A stretch of 39,093 nt of DNA from assembly GCA_018650085.1 (NCBI GenBank), contig JABIGQ010000016.1:1-39093 (forward strand), read 5' to 3'. Each line of letters begins with the position of its first letter. Within the stretch, counting starts at the first letter, position 1. Below the pieces are notes generated by a model, which saw only the letters and a list, made by a program, of their open reading frames with translations, was not told the origin of the DNA and searched no databases. This document shows positions 29,453 through 38,405 of the stretch, in pieces. Source of the DNA: Candidatus Magasanikiibacteriota bacterium (GTDB lineage Bacteria > Patescibacteriota > Patescibacteriia > Magasanikbacterales > UBA922). Position numbers and translations under genes: made by a program.

Positions 29453-30224
29453 GGAAAAAAGCCATGATCTTTGGGTGAAGTACTGGATTTGCAACTATAA
29501 TATCTTGCCGTCCTCTTTTCCATTCATTCCCATCACTATCTGTCGCAATAGCCCCTGCTTCCCTAGCAATAAGAACTGGAGCGATAAAATCATGATCAAG
29601 GCCTGCATTTTGGATAAAGAAATCAAAACCACCACTAGCAGTAAAACAAAGTCCTAACATATTTCCCAGATGCTGATGCCATGTGTTTGTTTCATCTAAA
29701 AACCGTTTCCAAAATTTGGTAAAACGTTCTGTGTATCTTCCATACAGTTCTGTTTCCTCTCTCATACAAGATATACTTCCAGCCCCAAAATCAAAATCTT
29801 GTTTATCACAGACAGAAATTGGCATACCATTTAATGTAGCGCCATGATCCTTTTTTGCAAAAAACAATTCATTTCCTACAGGATTATATACTGCCGCTAA
29901 GTATGGTTCTCCATCTTTTAGCACAGCAATAATATTGCACCACATTGAAATTCCTTTTGCAAAATTTCTTGTCCCGTCAATTGGATCAATAACCCATTCA
30001 TACTGTGCATCATCTGCCCCAACTTGATCTCGTTCTTCACTTGTTATTTTATGATCAGGATATTCTTTTTTTATTTCTTCAAGTAAAAAATCATTTACTG
30101 CCAGATCTGCTTCTGTAAGTAAATCTCCCAAGTGAGTTTTTGTTTGGAATGTTACTCCCTTATCAAAATATTCTTTTGATAATATGCCAGCTTCTTTAAT
30201 GATACGTTTCAAAAAGTCTTCCAT
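29442..30224 (-). CDS. inositol monophosphatase family protein
   Basis: ITSEERD...WVIDPIDGTRNFAKGI...AGLDHDFIAPVLIAREAGA. Confidence 0.95.
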   Translation of the reverse strand: MEDFLKRIIKEAGILSKEYFDKGVTFQTKTHLGDLLTEADLAVNDFLLEEIKKEYPDHKITSEERDQVGADDAQYEWVIDPIDGTRNFAKGISMWCNIIAVLKDGEPYLAAVYNPVGNELFFAKKDHGATLNGMPISVCDKQDFDFGAGSISCMREETELYGRYTERFTKFWKRFLDETNTWHQHLGNMLGLCFTASGGFDFFIQNAGLDHDFIAPVLIAREAGAIATDSDGNEWKRGRQDIIVANPVLHPKIMAFFPKN

Positions 30225-30234
30225 ATATATAAAA

Positions 30235-30552
30235 TTATGCTTCTGTAGAAATTATTCTTCCTCTTTCTCCTCCTTTTTTCTTACCACCTTCATATCCAGA
30301 ACCACTTCCTTCTTTTGCGTCTGGAACTCCTATAGCCTCTTCAGCTAATTCTTCGTCTATTTCTTCACTTCTTGCCCGTTCGGCAGCTCGTCTAGCACCT
30401 GCTTTAAAAGCTTCATCACTAATATCTACTTCTGCTGCTACCATTGATCCAACAACAGGATTTTCCCCAACTTGTTTACTTACTTTTTCTGGCTTAGGTA
30501 CTTCACCTGCTCCACGAGGATATCCTCCACCACCAATTTCTCTTATTGCCAT
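30235..30552 (-). CDS. small low-complexity, probably disordered protein
   Basis: Intact 105-aa ORF rich in G/E/A/K. Confidence 0.55.
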   Translation of the reverse strand: MAIREIGGGGYPRGAGEVPKPEKVSKQVGENPVVGSMVAAEVDISDEAFKAGARRAAERARSEEIDEELAEEAIGVPDAKEGSGSGYEGGKKKGGERGRIISTEA

Positions 30553-30581
30553 ATTTTTTAAATTAATATATAAAATAAAAT

Positions 30582-31802
30582 CTACAAGCCCTTGGAAGTA
30601 ACCCGCTCAATAGCACTCACAAAAGCAGCTGTCCTCATATCTATATTAAATTTTTCTTTCACAGTCCACACCCCCTGAAACGCATGCACCATGATTTTTT
30701 CTAATTTTTCTATCACCACTTCCTCACTCCAATGCTCGCCTTTTACATTTTGGTCCCATTCAAAATAACTTACCGTCACTCCCCCAGCATTTGCCAGTAC
30801 ATCTGGAATAACAATAACGCCATTCGCATTCAATATTTCATCTGCATCTGGAGTTGTTGGGCCATTTGCTAACTCTACAATTGCTTTTGCTTTTATCTGC
30901 CCTGCATTTTCTTTTGTAATTACATTCTCTAGTGCAGCTGGTACTAATATGTCTACGCCTAATTCTAAAATTTCTTCATTGGAAATATTTTTTGCATTAG
31001 AAAAATCAGAAACGCTTCTGGTATTTTTTTTATGTTCACTTACCTGGTCAATGTCTAATCCTTCCATGTTTACAATACCACCACGTGAATCAGATACTGC
31101 CACGATTTTATACCCTAACCCAGATAAAATACGAGCCATATGACTTCCTGCATTTCCAAATCCTTGGATAGCTACTGTCGTACTTTCTGGTGTAAGATTT
31201 ATTTTCTTTGCAATCTCTATTGTACAATATACTCCACCCTGTGCAGTAGCATAACTTCTTCCTTCAGATCCACCATCTTTTATTGCTTTTCCAGTAATAA
31301 CTCCCGGATCAGAATGTCCTACTATACGCTCATACTCATCTCGCATCCATCCCATGATCTGTGGTGTGGTATATACATCTGGTGCTGGGACATCTTTATC
31401 TGAACCAATATTACGCCAAAGCTTCTGCACATATCCACGTGATAATCGTTCCAGTTCTCCTTCTGATAATTCCTTTGGGTTTACAATCACTCCCCCTTTT
31501 CCACCGCCCATAGGAATATTTACAGTAGCACATTTTATCATCATCCAGAAAGAAAGTGCCTTTACTTCATCCTTTGTTACACCAGGATGATAGCGGATAC
31601 CACCTTTATATGGCCCTAATGTGTCGTCATATTGGCTTCTATACCCTGTAAATACTTTTGTGGTGCCATTATCCATACTAACTGGAATTGCGACTTCTAG
31701 GACTCTCTGGGGATATTTTAATACTTCATGTGTATTTGAATCTAAATTCATAATACCTGCAGCATTGTCTAGTTGTTTCATTGCGTTTTTAAATGGGTTC
31801 AT
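30582..31802 (-). CDS. gdhA: Glu/Leu/Phe/Val dehydrogenase (glutamate dehydrogenase)
   Basis: GPYKGGIRYHP, NIPMGGGKGGVIVNP, VAIQGFGNAGSHMARIL, ANAGGVTVSYFEW. Confidence 0.95.
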   Translation of the reverse strand: MNPFKNAMKQLDNAAGIMNLDSNTHEVLKYPQRVLEVAIPVSMDNGTTKVFTGYRSQYDDTLGPYKGGIRYHPGVTKDEVKALSFWMMIKCATVNIPMGGGKGGVIVNPKELSEGELERLSRGYVQKLWRNIGSDKDVPAPDVYTTPQIMGWMRDEYERIVGHSDPGVITGKAIKDGGSEGRSYATAQGGVYCTIEIAKKINLTPESTTVAIQGFGNAGSHMARILSGLGYKIVAVSDSRGGIVNMEGLDIDQVSEHKKNTRSVSDFSNAKNISNEEILELGVDILVPAALENVITKENAGQIKAKAIVELANGPTTPDADEILNANGVIVIPDVLANAGGVTVSYFEWDQNVKGEHWSEEVVIEKLEKIMVHAFQGVWTVKEKFNIDMRTAAFVSAIERVTSKGL

Positions 31803-31881
31803 ATTATTTTGAAATTAGAATTAAGGTATATATACAGTGTAACTCTGGAAAAAATATTGGTCAAGGTGTGGGTAACCCTAA

Positions 31882-31914
31882 AAAAACAATCCCTAAAAAA
31901 TAGAGATTGTTTTT
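31882..31914. terminator. hairpin AAAAACAATC/GATTGTTTTT
   Basis: 10-bp stem followed by T-run. Confidence 0.6.
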
Positions 31915-31977
31915 CCTATGGTGCTTCCTTTTTGTTATATCAGGCTATATTTAGCATACCAAGATACAAATAAAAAA

Positions 31978-32018
31978 ACCATACACTGACAAAACACCCC
32001 ACCCAGTCAGTATATGGT
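31978..32018 (-). terminator. rho-independent terminator of the 32040 gene
   Basis: Minus strand ACCATATACTGAC...GTCAGTGTATGGT followed by TTTTTT; 12 bp with one mismatch. Confidence 0.8.
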
Positions 32019-32039
32019 CTAAAACAGCACACGAAAAGA

Positions 32040-32324
32040 TCAACAAAATACACTATAGCAGAAAATGCTCTCTATGATAACAAAGGGCCCCCCCATGATC
32101 AACTGTTCCCACAGAGAAGGGTCCTTATTATTTAAAATGTGCTTAAAAGATGCTCGCACAAAAAAAATAAGAACTCCTATCCCAAAAAATACCGGCAAAA
32201 GAAACTGAATGTTAAATCCCTCATTGCACATCACAACGATGGGAAAAACAATAACTCCCGTACAGGCAAGGCCAACGATTGCCCATACTATAAAAACAAA
32301 GAAGACACCAATCCAATCCATCAT
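32040..32324 (-). CDS. small membrane protein
   Basis: Three hydrophobic segments; perfect SD AAGGAGG 7 nt upstream of ATG; terminator downstream. Confidence 0.7.
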   Translation of the reverse strand: MMDWIGVFFVFIVWAIVGLACTGVIVFPIVVMCNEGFNIQFLLPVFFGIGVLIFFVRASFKHILNNKDPSLWEQLIMGGPFVIIESIFCYSVFC

Positions 32325-32382
32325 GACTAATCCTCCTTTTTGTTACGTCATGCCACCTATACCCTAGCACAATATAAATAAA

Positions 32383-32407
32383 AAACAACCCCCTCTAGGA
32401 GTTGTTT
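32383..32407 (-). terminator. rho-independent terminator of the DUF4349 gene
   Basis: Minus strand AAACAAC...GTTGTTTTTTATTT. Confidence 0.75.
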
Positions 32408-32428
32408 AATTTTATATGCAAATAAAAC

Positions 32429-33325
32429 TTAAGCCCGTATCTTTCGTACTCCCCACCAAACAAGCAAGGAAATAACAACCCATACAGGAGAAAAAACCAA
32501 GAACCAAATAATTATATTTAAGAAACCTACTCCTACGCCACGTAAACTTCTTAACGCATCTTTCACAATAGCAATTGGTTTCCAACTATCATCTTCATCT
32601 ACCACAGGTAACACACTTGGATCTGTAGCAAGATGCACTGTAATAGTAGATAAATCAGCACTTTGACGAAGATATTTCATTTTTCCTTCTATCCGTTCAA
32701 TATCTCTTCGTACATTTGTAAGTTCACGCTGTACTGCTAATATATCTTCAATCTTCACAGCAGTCTTCATGATACCTAAAAATTGTGTTTCTGCAGCACG
32801 TAAATTCCCCAACTGTGCATCTAAATCTACAAATTCTTCTGTCACATCTATTCCTGTTATATTTTCTGATTTCACCTCTCCTAAATCTGTAATACCTTTT
32901 ATACTTCCATCAAATTCTTTTACTGGAACTTTTATTTTTACTGTTGCATTTGGGGAAAGCCCTCTTTCATAAATAGTACTCTCTACAATAAATCCACCAT
33001 TATTTTCTGCAAATGCAGTCACTTGACTTACTGCTAAACGAACATCTGATACCACCACAGAAAGCTCTGCTGTTTTTATAATAAGACGATCCACGACAAT
33101 ATTAGAATCTTCTACCATATCTCGTGATACTTTTTGCGCAGAGACACTTTCATTTAAAAGTCCCATACCTTTTTCCATTTGCATTGGGGGCACAGCTCCA
33201 TATCCACCTACAGAAGCGGACTGAAAAGACATTCTATCAGATCGTTGGAATGTAACGAAAGATACTATTAATATAAATAATATTATACCTATTATTCCTA
33301 TCCATATTTTATTTTTTTTCTCCAT
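32429..33325 (-). CDS. DUF4349 domain membrane protein
   Basis: LIIKTAELSVVVSDV...VTAFAENNGGFIVES...LDAQLGNLRAAETQFLGIM...coiled coil, C-terminal TM. Confidence 0.88.
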   Translation of the reverse strand: MEKKNKIWIGIIGIILFILIVSFVTFQRSDRMSFQSASVGGYGAVPPMQMEKGMGLLNESVSAQKVSRDMVEDSNIVVDRLIIKTAELSVVVSDVRLAVSQVTAFAENNGGFIVESTIYERGLSPNATVKIKVPVKEFDGSIKGITDLGEVKSENITGIDVTEEFVDLDAQLGNLRAAETQFLGIMKTAVKIEDILAVQRELTNVRRDIERIEGKMKYLRQSADLSTITVHLATDPSVLPVVDEDDSWKPIAIVKDALRSLRGVGVGFLNIIIWFLVFSPVWVVISLLVWWGVRKIRA

Positions 33326-33370
33326 AGTGCTTATTATTAAATAAATTATATATTTATTATAACATAAAAC

Positions 33371-33385
33371 CCTCCATTACGGAGG
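33371..33385 (-). terminator. rho-independent terminator of trxA
   Basis: CCTCC-attac-GGAGG; T-run on the minus strand. Confidence 0.7.
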
Positions 33386-33412
33386 ATTTTAATAAAAAAC
33401 TTTTTCTAAAAT

Positions 33413-33736
33413 TTACTTATTCTTTTCAATAAATGCTTTTAGTGCATCTTTTCCTACACCACCTACAAGCGTATCTACAACTTCCCCACCCTTGAACATT
33501 AGAAATGTTGGGATACTCATTACTTGATATTTTCCTGCAGTGACTTGGTTTTCATCTACATTTACTTTTCCAATTTTTACTGTAGCAGCATCATATTCAT
33601 TTGCAAGTTCTTCTATGATAGGTCCTATCATCTGACAAGGCCCACACCATGGTGCCCAGAAATCTACCAATACTGGAGAACTTGATTGTAAAACTTCTAC
33701 ATCAAAATTACTGTCATTAAATGTTACTTCTGCCAT
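33413..33736 (-). CDS. trxA: thioredoxin
   Basis: FWAPWCGPCQMIGPIIEELA, MSIPTFLMFKGG. Confidence 0.98.
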   Translation of the reverse strand: MAEVTFNDSNFDVEVLQSSSPVLVDFWAPWCGPCQMIGPIIEELANEYDAATVKIGKVNVDENQVTAGKYQVMSIPTFLMFKGGEVVDTLVGGVGKDALKAFIEKNK

Positions 33737-33762
33737 ATTATGTGTATTATTAAATATTTATA

Positions 33763-35796
33763 TTATGAGTCTGAATCCAGAGTCCTAATCTTCTTTTCTT
33801 CTTTATACGATTCTATAATATCGTCTTCTAATAATTTCTCTTTTCCTTCGAACCTTATACCACATTCAGAACCTTCTGGAACTTTCTTTTCTTCCTGTTG
33901 TCCTATTTGACAAGAAATAATTTTCCCATCTGCAATATGCTCTCCGTCTCGGATAACTCTAGCAAGGGTATTTCTATGAATTTTTCCGTCTATGACTACT
34001 CCACCTACAATCATTTGTTTTTTCTCTGTTCTAAAGATTGCTTTTACTTTTAACTTCCCAAGTTCTGTGATAACAATTTCTACATCTAATAATTTTTCTA
34101 ATTCTTCATTTACCCAATCAATCAATGCATAAATCACTTCAAATCTATGAAATGGAATACGTTTTTCTCGTAAAATTTCTTCTGCACTAAATGATGGTTT
34201 TACATTGAAAGCAATCAAATGCCCATTTCCAGATTCTACCTTTGCTACATCATCTTCTGTAATATTCCCTAATCCTTTTCCTATAATCTTAATTCCAACT
34301 TCTTCATGTTGGATTTTTTCTAGTGACCCAATGATCGCTTCTAATGACCCCAGCACATCTGTTTTTATAACCAGGTTAAGAGTCTTTTTCTTTACATCTT
34401 CATCACCACCTGTGTTTTCACGGAATACTGCCAATTGTTTTTGGGCACCAGTTTGCCTAGTACGTTTTTGTTTTACATCAATTTTCTTTGCTGTTTTTAG
34501 ATCTCCTACATTTAATACATCTCCTACTTCTGGTGGTACTTTAAACCCAATAATTTGTACTGGGACAGAAGGACCTGCACTCTCAATAGCTTTTCCTGTA
34601 TAATTTTTCATTGCACGTACTTTTCCGTAAATTTCATTGTACACAACCAATGGATCATTTTTTCGTAATGTTCCACCTTGGATAAGCAATGTAGCTACTG
34701 GTCCAGTATTTTTATCTACATGTGATTCAATAATTGTTCCAATAGCAGGCATGTCTGGATCTGCTTTCATATTATCCTCATTCACATCTGCTACTAGAAG
34801 TAATACATCGAGCAATTTATCTATATTCAATTTTTCTTTTGCAGAAATCTCTACCATAGGCACGTCTCCACCCCAGTCTTCTGGGTTCACACCGTGCTGA
34901 GCTAATTCTGTTTTTGTTCTTTGGATATCTGCTGATTCTCTATCTATTTTATTTATGGCAACCACAAATGGAAGCTTTGCAGCTTTTAAAATTTGGATTA
35001 CTTCTTTTGTTTGTGGTTTTACTCCGTCATCTGCTGCCACTACTAAAATACCAATGTCTGCAACCTTTGCACCACGACTTCTCATTACAGTAAAGGCTTC
35101 ATGTCCTGGTGTATCAATAAATGTAAGCGCTCTGGTGTCTTTTGTCTTTGGGTCTTTCCACATAGTTTGGTATGCCCCTATATGCTGAGTAATTCCACCA
35201 GATTCTGTGTCTGCAATATTCTCTTCACGAATAGTATCAAGTAATTTTGTTTTTCCATGATCTACATGTCCCATAACAACAATTACAGGATCACGTTTTT
35301 TTGCATTTTTATTATTTGCCAGTGCTTCTTCTACTTCTGAAGCTCTTCCTACTTCTTTTTCTATATCTACTTCATTTTCATTTTCTCTTTCTACAGAAAA
35401 TCCTAATTCTTCTGCCATTACTCCTGCAGTATCATAATCAATATTTTGATTTTGATTTGCAAGAATTCCATTTCTCATGAGCTCTGTAATGATTTGGTTT
35501 ATAGGTAATTCTAATTTTTCTGCAAATTCACGTACAGTAATCAATGCAGGAAGAACTACTACTTCTCCGCTCTCTTTTCTTAATTCTTTTTCTTCTTTTC
35601 GTTTCTCTTCTTGTTCCAATTTCTTCTTTCGTTCTATATCTCTTTTTATCTTTGCCCAAGAGCGCATGATTTGCTGTGCAACTTTATTATCTATTTTCAC
35701 TGCTTTCATTCCCACGTCAAAACCATACTCTGGCAAAATGCGGAGCAATTCTTTTGGGTGGACACGTAATCTACGTGCAAGTTCTGTTACATTCAT
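33763..35796 (-). CDS. infB: translation initiation factor IF-2
   Basis: VMGHVDHGKTKLLD, DTPGHEAF, NKID, IF2_N-like N-terminus. Confidence 0.98.
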   Translation of the reverse strand: MNVTELARRLRVHPKELLRILPEYGFDVGMKAVKIDNKVAQQIMRSWAKIKRDIERKKKLEQEEKRKEEKELRKESGEVVVLPALITVREFAEKLELPINQIITELMRNGILANQNQNIDYDTAGVMAEELGFSVERENENEVDIEKEVGRASEVEEALANNKNAKKRDPVIVVMGHVDHGKTKLLDTIREENIADTESGGITQHIGAYQTMWKDPKTKDTRALTFIDTPGHEAFTVMRSRGAKVADIGILVVAADDGVKPQTKEVIQILKAAKLPFVVAINKIDRESADIQRTKTELAQHGVNPEDWGGDVPMVEISAKEKLNIDKLLDVLLLVADVNEDNMKADPDMPAIGTIIESHVDKNTGPVATLLIQGGTLRKNDPLVVYNEIYGKVRAMKNYTGKAIESAGPSVPVQIIGFKVPPEVGDVLNVGDLKTAKKIDVKQKRTRQTGAQKQLAVFRENTGGDEDVKKKTLNLVIKTDVLGSLEAIIGSLEKIQHEEVGIKIIGKGLGNITEDDVAKVESGNGHLIAFNVKPSFSAEEILREKRIPFHRFEVIYALIDWVNEELEKLLDVEIVITELGKLKVKAIFRTEKKQMIVGGVVIDGKIHRNTLARVIRDGEHIADGKIISCQIGQQEEKKVPEGSECGIRFEGKEKLLEDDIIESYKEEKKIRTLDSDS

Positions 35797-36018
35797 GGGA
35801 ATTCGAGATAAATGATAAATCTTAGAGCATAATATAGCTTATGATCTTAGACCTATGATTTGGGAAAAGTATACTAAATATTGATGAAAAAGTCAATCCA
35901 TAGCTTATTTTAGAGGTATATTTGCAGATTGAGTGAATTTAGGGGTATACTGTGGGTAGGTTTTAGTAAAATTTTTATTAAAGGGTATATACTAATAATA
36001 ATTTTTAAATTTAAAGAA

Positions 36019-36540
36019 ATGAATATATTAAAATGGTTCTAAAATCACACCTATAAAACATCTATTGGAATATTAATATCTTTAATCATCGGAATAACAG
36101 CTTGGAGATTACCTTACGAAAATAAGAAAAACTATATATCAATATTTGATTTGATAGGACAAATTTCATCCGAAAAGTCATCACTTGCCAAGCAAAACAA
36201 ACTAAGTAATTACTACAATACACCTGTTAAAGACCAAGGTATTGTTCTCGATATCGAGATAAAACATAATTCTTTATCTAAGGATTCTCTCACTGCAAAG
36301 ATTATACAAAATTTAGATAAAGATAAAAATAACAATTACATAAGCCCTATAATTCAATGTGAATTCACAAAAAAAGAAAGCCAAAGATTCTTAACAGTTG
36401 ATTTCCCGTATGAAATTGAATTTACAGGCATAGTCCCAGACGAAGATAATTTTATTAACCTATTAAGAATAAAAAGAAACAAAGGGATAATTATTGAATT
36501 AGAAGACTGCATTATTGTAAATTTTAAATTATTACAATAA
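36019..36540 (+). pseudogene. membrane-anchored hypothetical protein with in-frame stop near the N-terminus
   Basis: ATG at 36019 gives MNILKWF*NHTYKTSIGILISLIIGITAWRLPYENKKN...; TAA at 36040-36042 splits it from the TTG-start ORF 36151..36540 in the same frame. Confidence 0.5.
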
Positions 36541-36616
36541 CTAACAGTGGTATGCAAACGTTATACACAATTAAGTTTTGCCCCCTAACTTCTTTATTCA
36601 AAAAGTGGAACAATAT

Positions 36617-37162
36617 ATGATTATAAAAAGACAGAAAACAACAAACCTAATCATACAAACTAAAAATCTTTTATTGCAACCAATAACACTAGACTATGCA
36701 GAAGAAATTTTTAAAGAATTTACTCCAGAGATCACTACCTACATGTTTCCAAAATCTCCTGATAAAATTGAGGAAACAATAGAATTTATAAAAACTGCCA
36801 TAAAAAAGAATGAAACAGGAATTGATTTTCAAGTAGTTATTCTAGATAAAACCACAAAAGAATATTTGGGTAATGCTGGAATTCATAATATTAATACAAA
36901 AACTCCAGAATTTGGAATTTGGATAAAAAAATCCGCCCATGGAAATGCTTATGGGAAAGAAGCGATGATTGCATTTAAAGAATGGATTGACGATAATTTA
37001 GATTATGATTACATTCTTTACCCAGTTGATAAAGCAAATTATGCCAGTAAAAGAATCCCCGAATTATTAGGAGGAGAGATTTTTAGAGAATATGACCAAA
37101 AAAGTATGAATAATAAAGATTTACATTTATTAGAGTATAGAATCTATCCAACAAAAAAATAA
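36617..37162 (+). CDS. GNAT family N-acetyltransferase (RimJ/RimL-like)
   Basis: TKNLLLQPITLDYAEEIF...YLGNAGIHNI...EFGIWIKKSAHGNAYGKEAM; ATG at 36617 preferred over TTG at 36578. Confidence 0.9.
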   Translation: MIIKRQKTTNLIIQTKNLLLQPITLDYAEEIFKEFTPEITTYMFPKSPDKIEETIEFIKTAIKKNETGIDFQVVILDKTTKEYLGNAGIHNINTKTPEFGIWIKKSAHGNAYGKEAMIAFKEWIDDNLDYDYILYPVDKANYASKRIPELLGGEIFREYDQKSMNNKDLHLLEYRIYPTKK

Positions 37163-37182
37163 AATAACTATCTATAAAAAAT

Positions 37183-37656
37183 ATGATATTTGATAAAAAA
37201 GAGCTTTGTAAATTTCTTGTAGAAGCAAAAAAATCTACTTATGCAGCTGGTGACTCGGCACAAAAAATTATTAACGATGATAAATCTACTACTTTAATTT
37301 TTAAAAATGGAGATTGGAAGTATCACGACAACTATTTTGGTGGGGAGCCTTATGGTGGTAGAGAGGTTGTCTTTTTTAAAGGTGAGCCTATTTATATTAT
37401 GACTTATTATGGTCAAGTCGATGATTCTGTGTCTGATATTAATAAGGTTTATGGTATTTTAATGGATGCATTAAAACTAATCTCCGCAGATAATCCTTAC
37501 CGTGGCCCTAAAAAATATAATAGTGGTAATTTATCATACGAAAATAATTCTACTGGAGAAATTGATAATTTCTTTGGAGAAGAATCTATAACAGAAAATG
37601 GGAAAGAAATTTACAAAGCAAAGTATATGGGAGGTTTTGTAGATATAAAAAATTAA
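37183..37656 (+). CDS. DUF5680-like protein
   Basis: FLVEAKKSTYAAG...YHDNYFGGEPYGGREVVFFKGEPIYIMTYYG. Confidence 0.7.
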   Translation: MIFDKKELCKFLVEAKKSTYAAGDSAQKIINDDKSTTLIFKNGDWKYHDNYFGGEPYGGREVVFFKGEPIYIMTYYGQVDDSVSDINKVYGILMDALKLISADNPYRGPKKYNSGNLSYENNSTGEIDNFFGEESITENGKEIYKAKYMGGFVDIKN

Positions 37657-37666
37657 TAATAAATAT

Positions 37667-37694
37667 TTGGCACATTTGCAAAAATGTTTAAAAT
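37667..37694 (+). promoter_or_regulatory. putative promoter for an intergenic transcript
   Basis: TTGGCA (37667-37672), 16-nt spacer, TAAAAT (37689-37694). Confidence 0.35.
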
Positions 37695-37706
37695 AGAAAA
37701 AATAAA

Positions 37707-37733
37707 CGCCCTACTCGAAAATCGAATAAGGCG
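37707..37733 (-). terminator. terminator of the 37830 gene
   Basis: Minus strand CGCCTTATTCGA-TTT-TCGAGTAGGGCG pairs fully (two U.G wobbles), then TTTATTTTTT. Confidence 0.75.
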
Positions 37734-37774
37734 GAATTGGTGTAGGCGTGGCGCAATAAACATATTTACCTACC

Positions 37775-37820
37775 CGTGTTTACTCACTGTTCTTTTAGAA
37801 CAAACACGAGCGGTTTTTTT
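37775..37820 (+). terminator. rho-independent terminator-like hairpin
   Basis: CGTGTTT (37775-37781) / AAACACG (37802-37808), nested GTTC/GAAC, T7 at 37814-37820. Confidence 0.6.
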
Positions 37821-37829
37821 AGTCTCCTC

Positions 37830-38189
37830 CTAATCCTCAGCTCTAGCTAATATAACCTTCTCAGTGAACTCGAAGCAGCGCAGAATCCCCTGCCTATAGC
37901 CCTCTATCCCTACGCTATTCCAATCCTCCAAAAAATAATCTTCTCTTTCCTCAAGAATACTAAGTACTACGACGACCTCATTTAGAGATGGCAAAAATTT
38001 GCGCGACTCAACTACTAGATCAATGCCCCCTCTTTCATCTCCGAAATTAATCAGATCACCGATAAACGGAACGGGGAAATCCCACAACAACATCTTATAC
38101 TCAATGCAGCAGAAATCAAAATGAACTTCATTACTTCGCACCCCACATCTAACTATATACTCGCTATTGACTCGAAACTCAATCTTCAT
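37830..38189 (-). CDS. uncharacterised protein, ~119 aa
   Basis: AGGAG SD 6 nt before ATG, consensus promoter upstream, terminator downstream; no recognised family. Confidence 0.7.
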   Translation of the reverse strand: MKIEFRVNSEYIVRCGVRSNEVHFDFCCIEYKMLLWDFPVPFIGDLINFGDERGGIDLVVESRKFLPSLNEVVVVLSILEEREDYFLEDWNSVGIEGYRQGILRCFEFTEKVILARAED

Positions 38190-38213
38190 CAAGAACTCCT
38201 AGGTCTATCTGTT

Positions 38214-38243
38214 CATACGCCAATGACGTATGGTCCAAAGGAC
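38214..38243 (-). promoter_or_regulatory. structured 5' leader of the 37830 gene
   Basis: Two adjacent hairpins: GTCC-ttt-GGAC and CATACG-tcattgg-CGTATG. Confidence 0.55.
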
Positions 38244-38248
38244 AATGC

Positions 38249-38277
38249 ATAATAGAACAAAAACGAGAACATGTCAA
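38249..38277 (-). promoter_or_regulatory. consensus sigma70 promoter
   Basis: Minus strand TTGACA-N17-TATTAT. Confidence 0.8.
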
Positions 38278-38405
38278 GTATACTACTGAGTACCGCACTA
38301 TTTTTAGATAAAATAAGCCAAATTACTAGTTATAAAAACGAATTCATAAAATTTATATCTCCCCCACTTTGACACACCCACTACTTCCATGTTTTAATAT
38401 GGTAT

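Noticed and set aside
34205-35815. Plus-strand ORFs opposite infB
   Set aside because: Antisense shadows of infB
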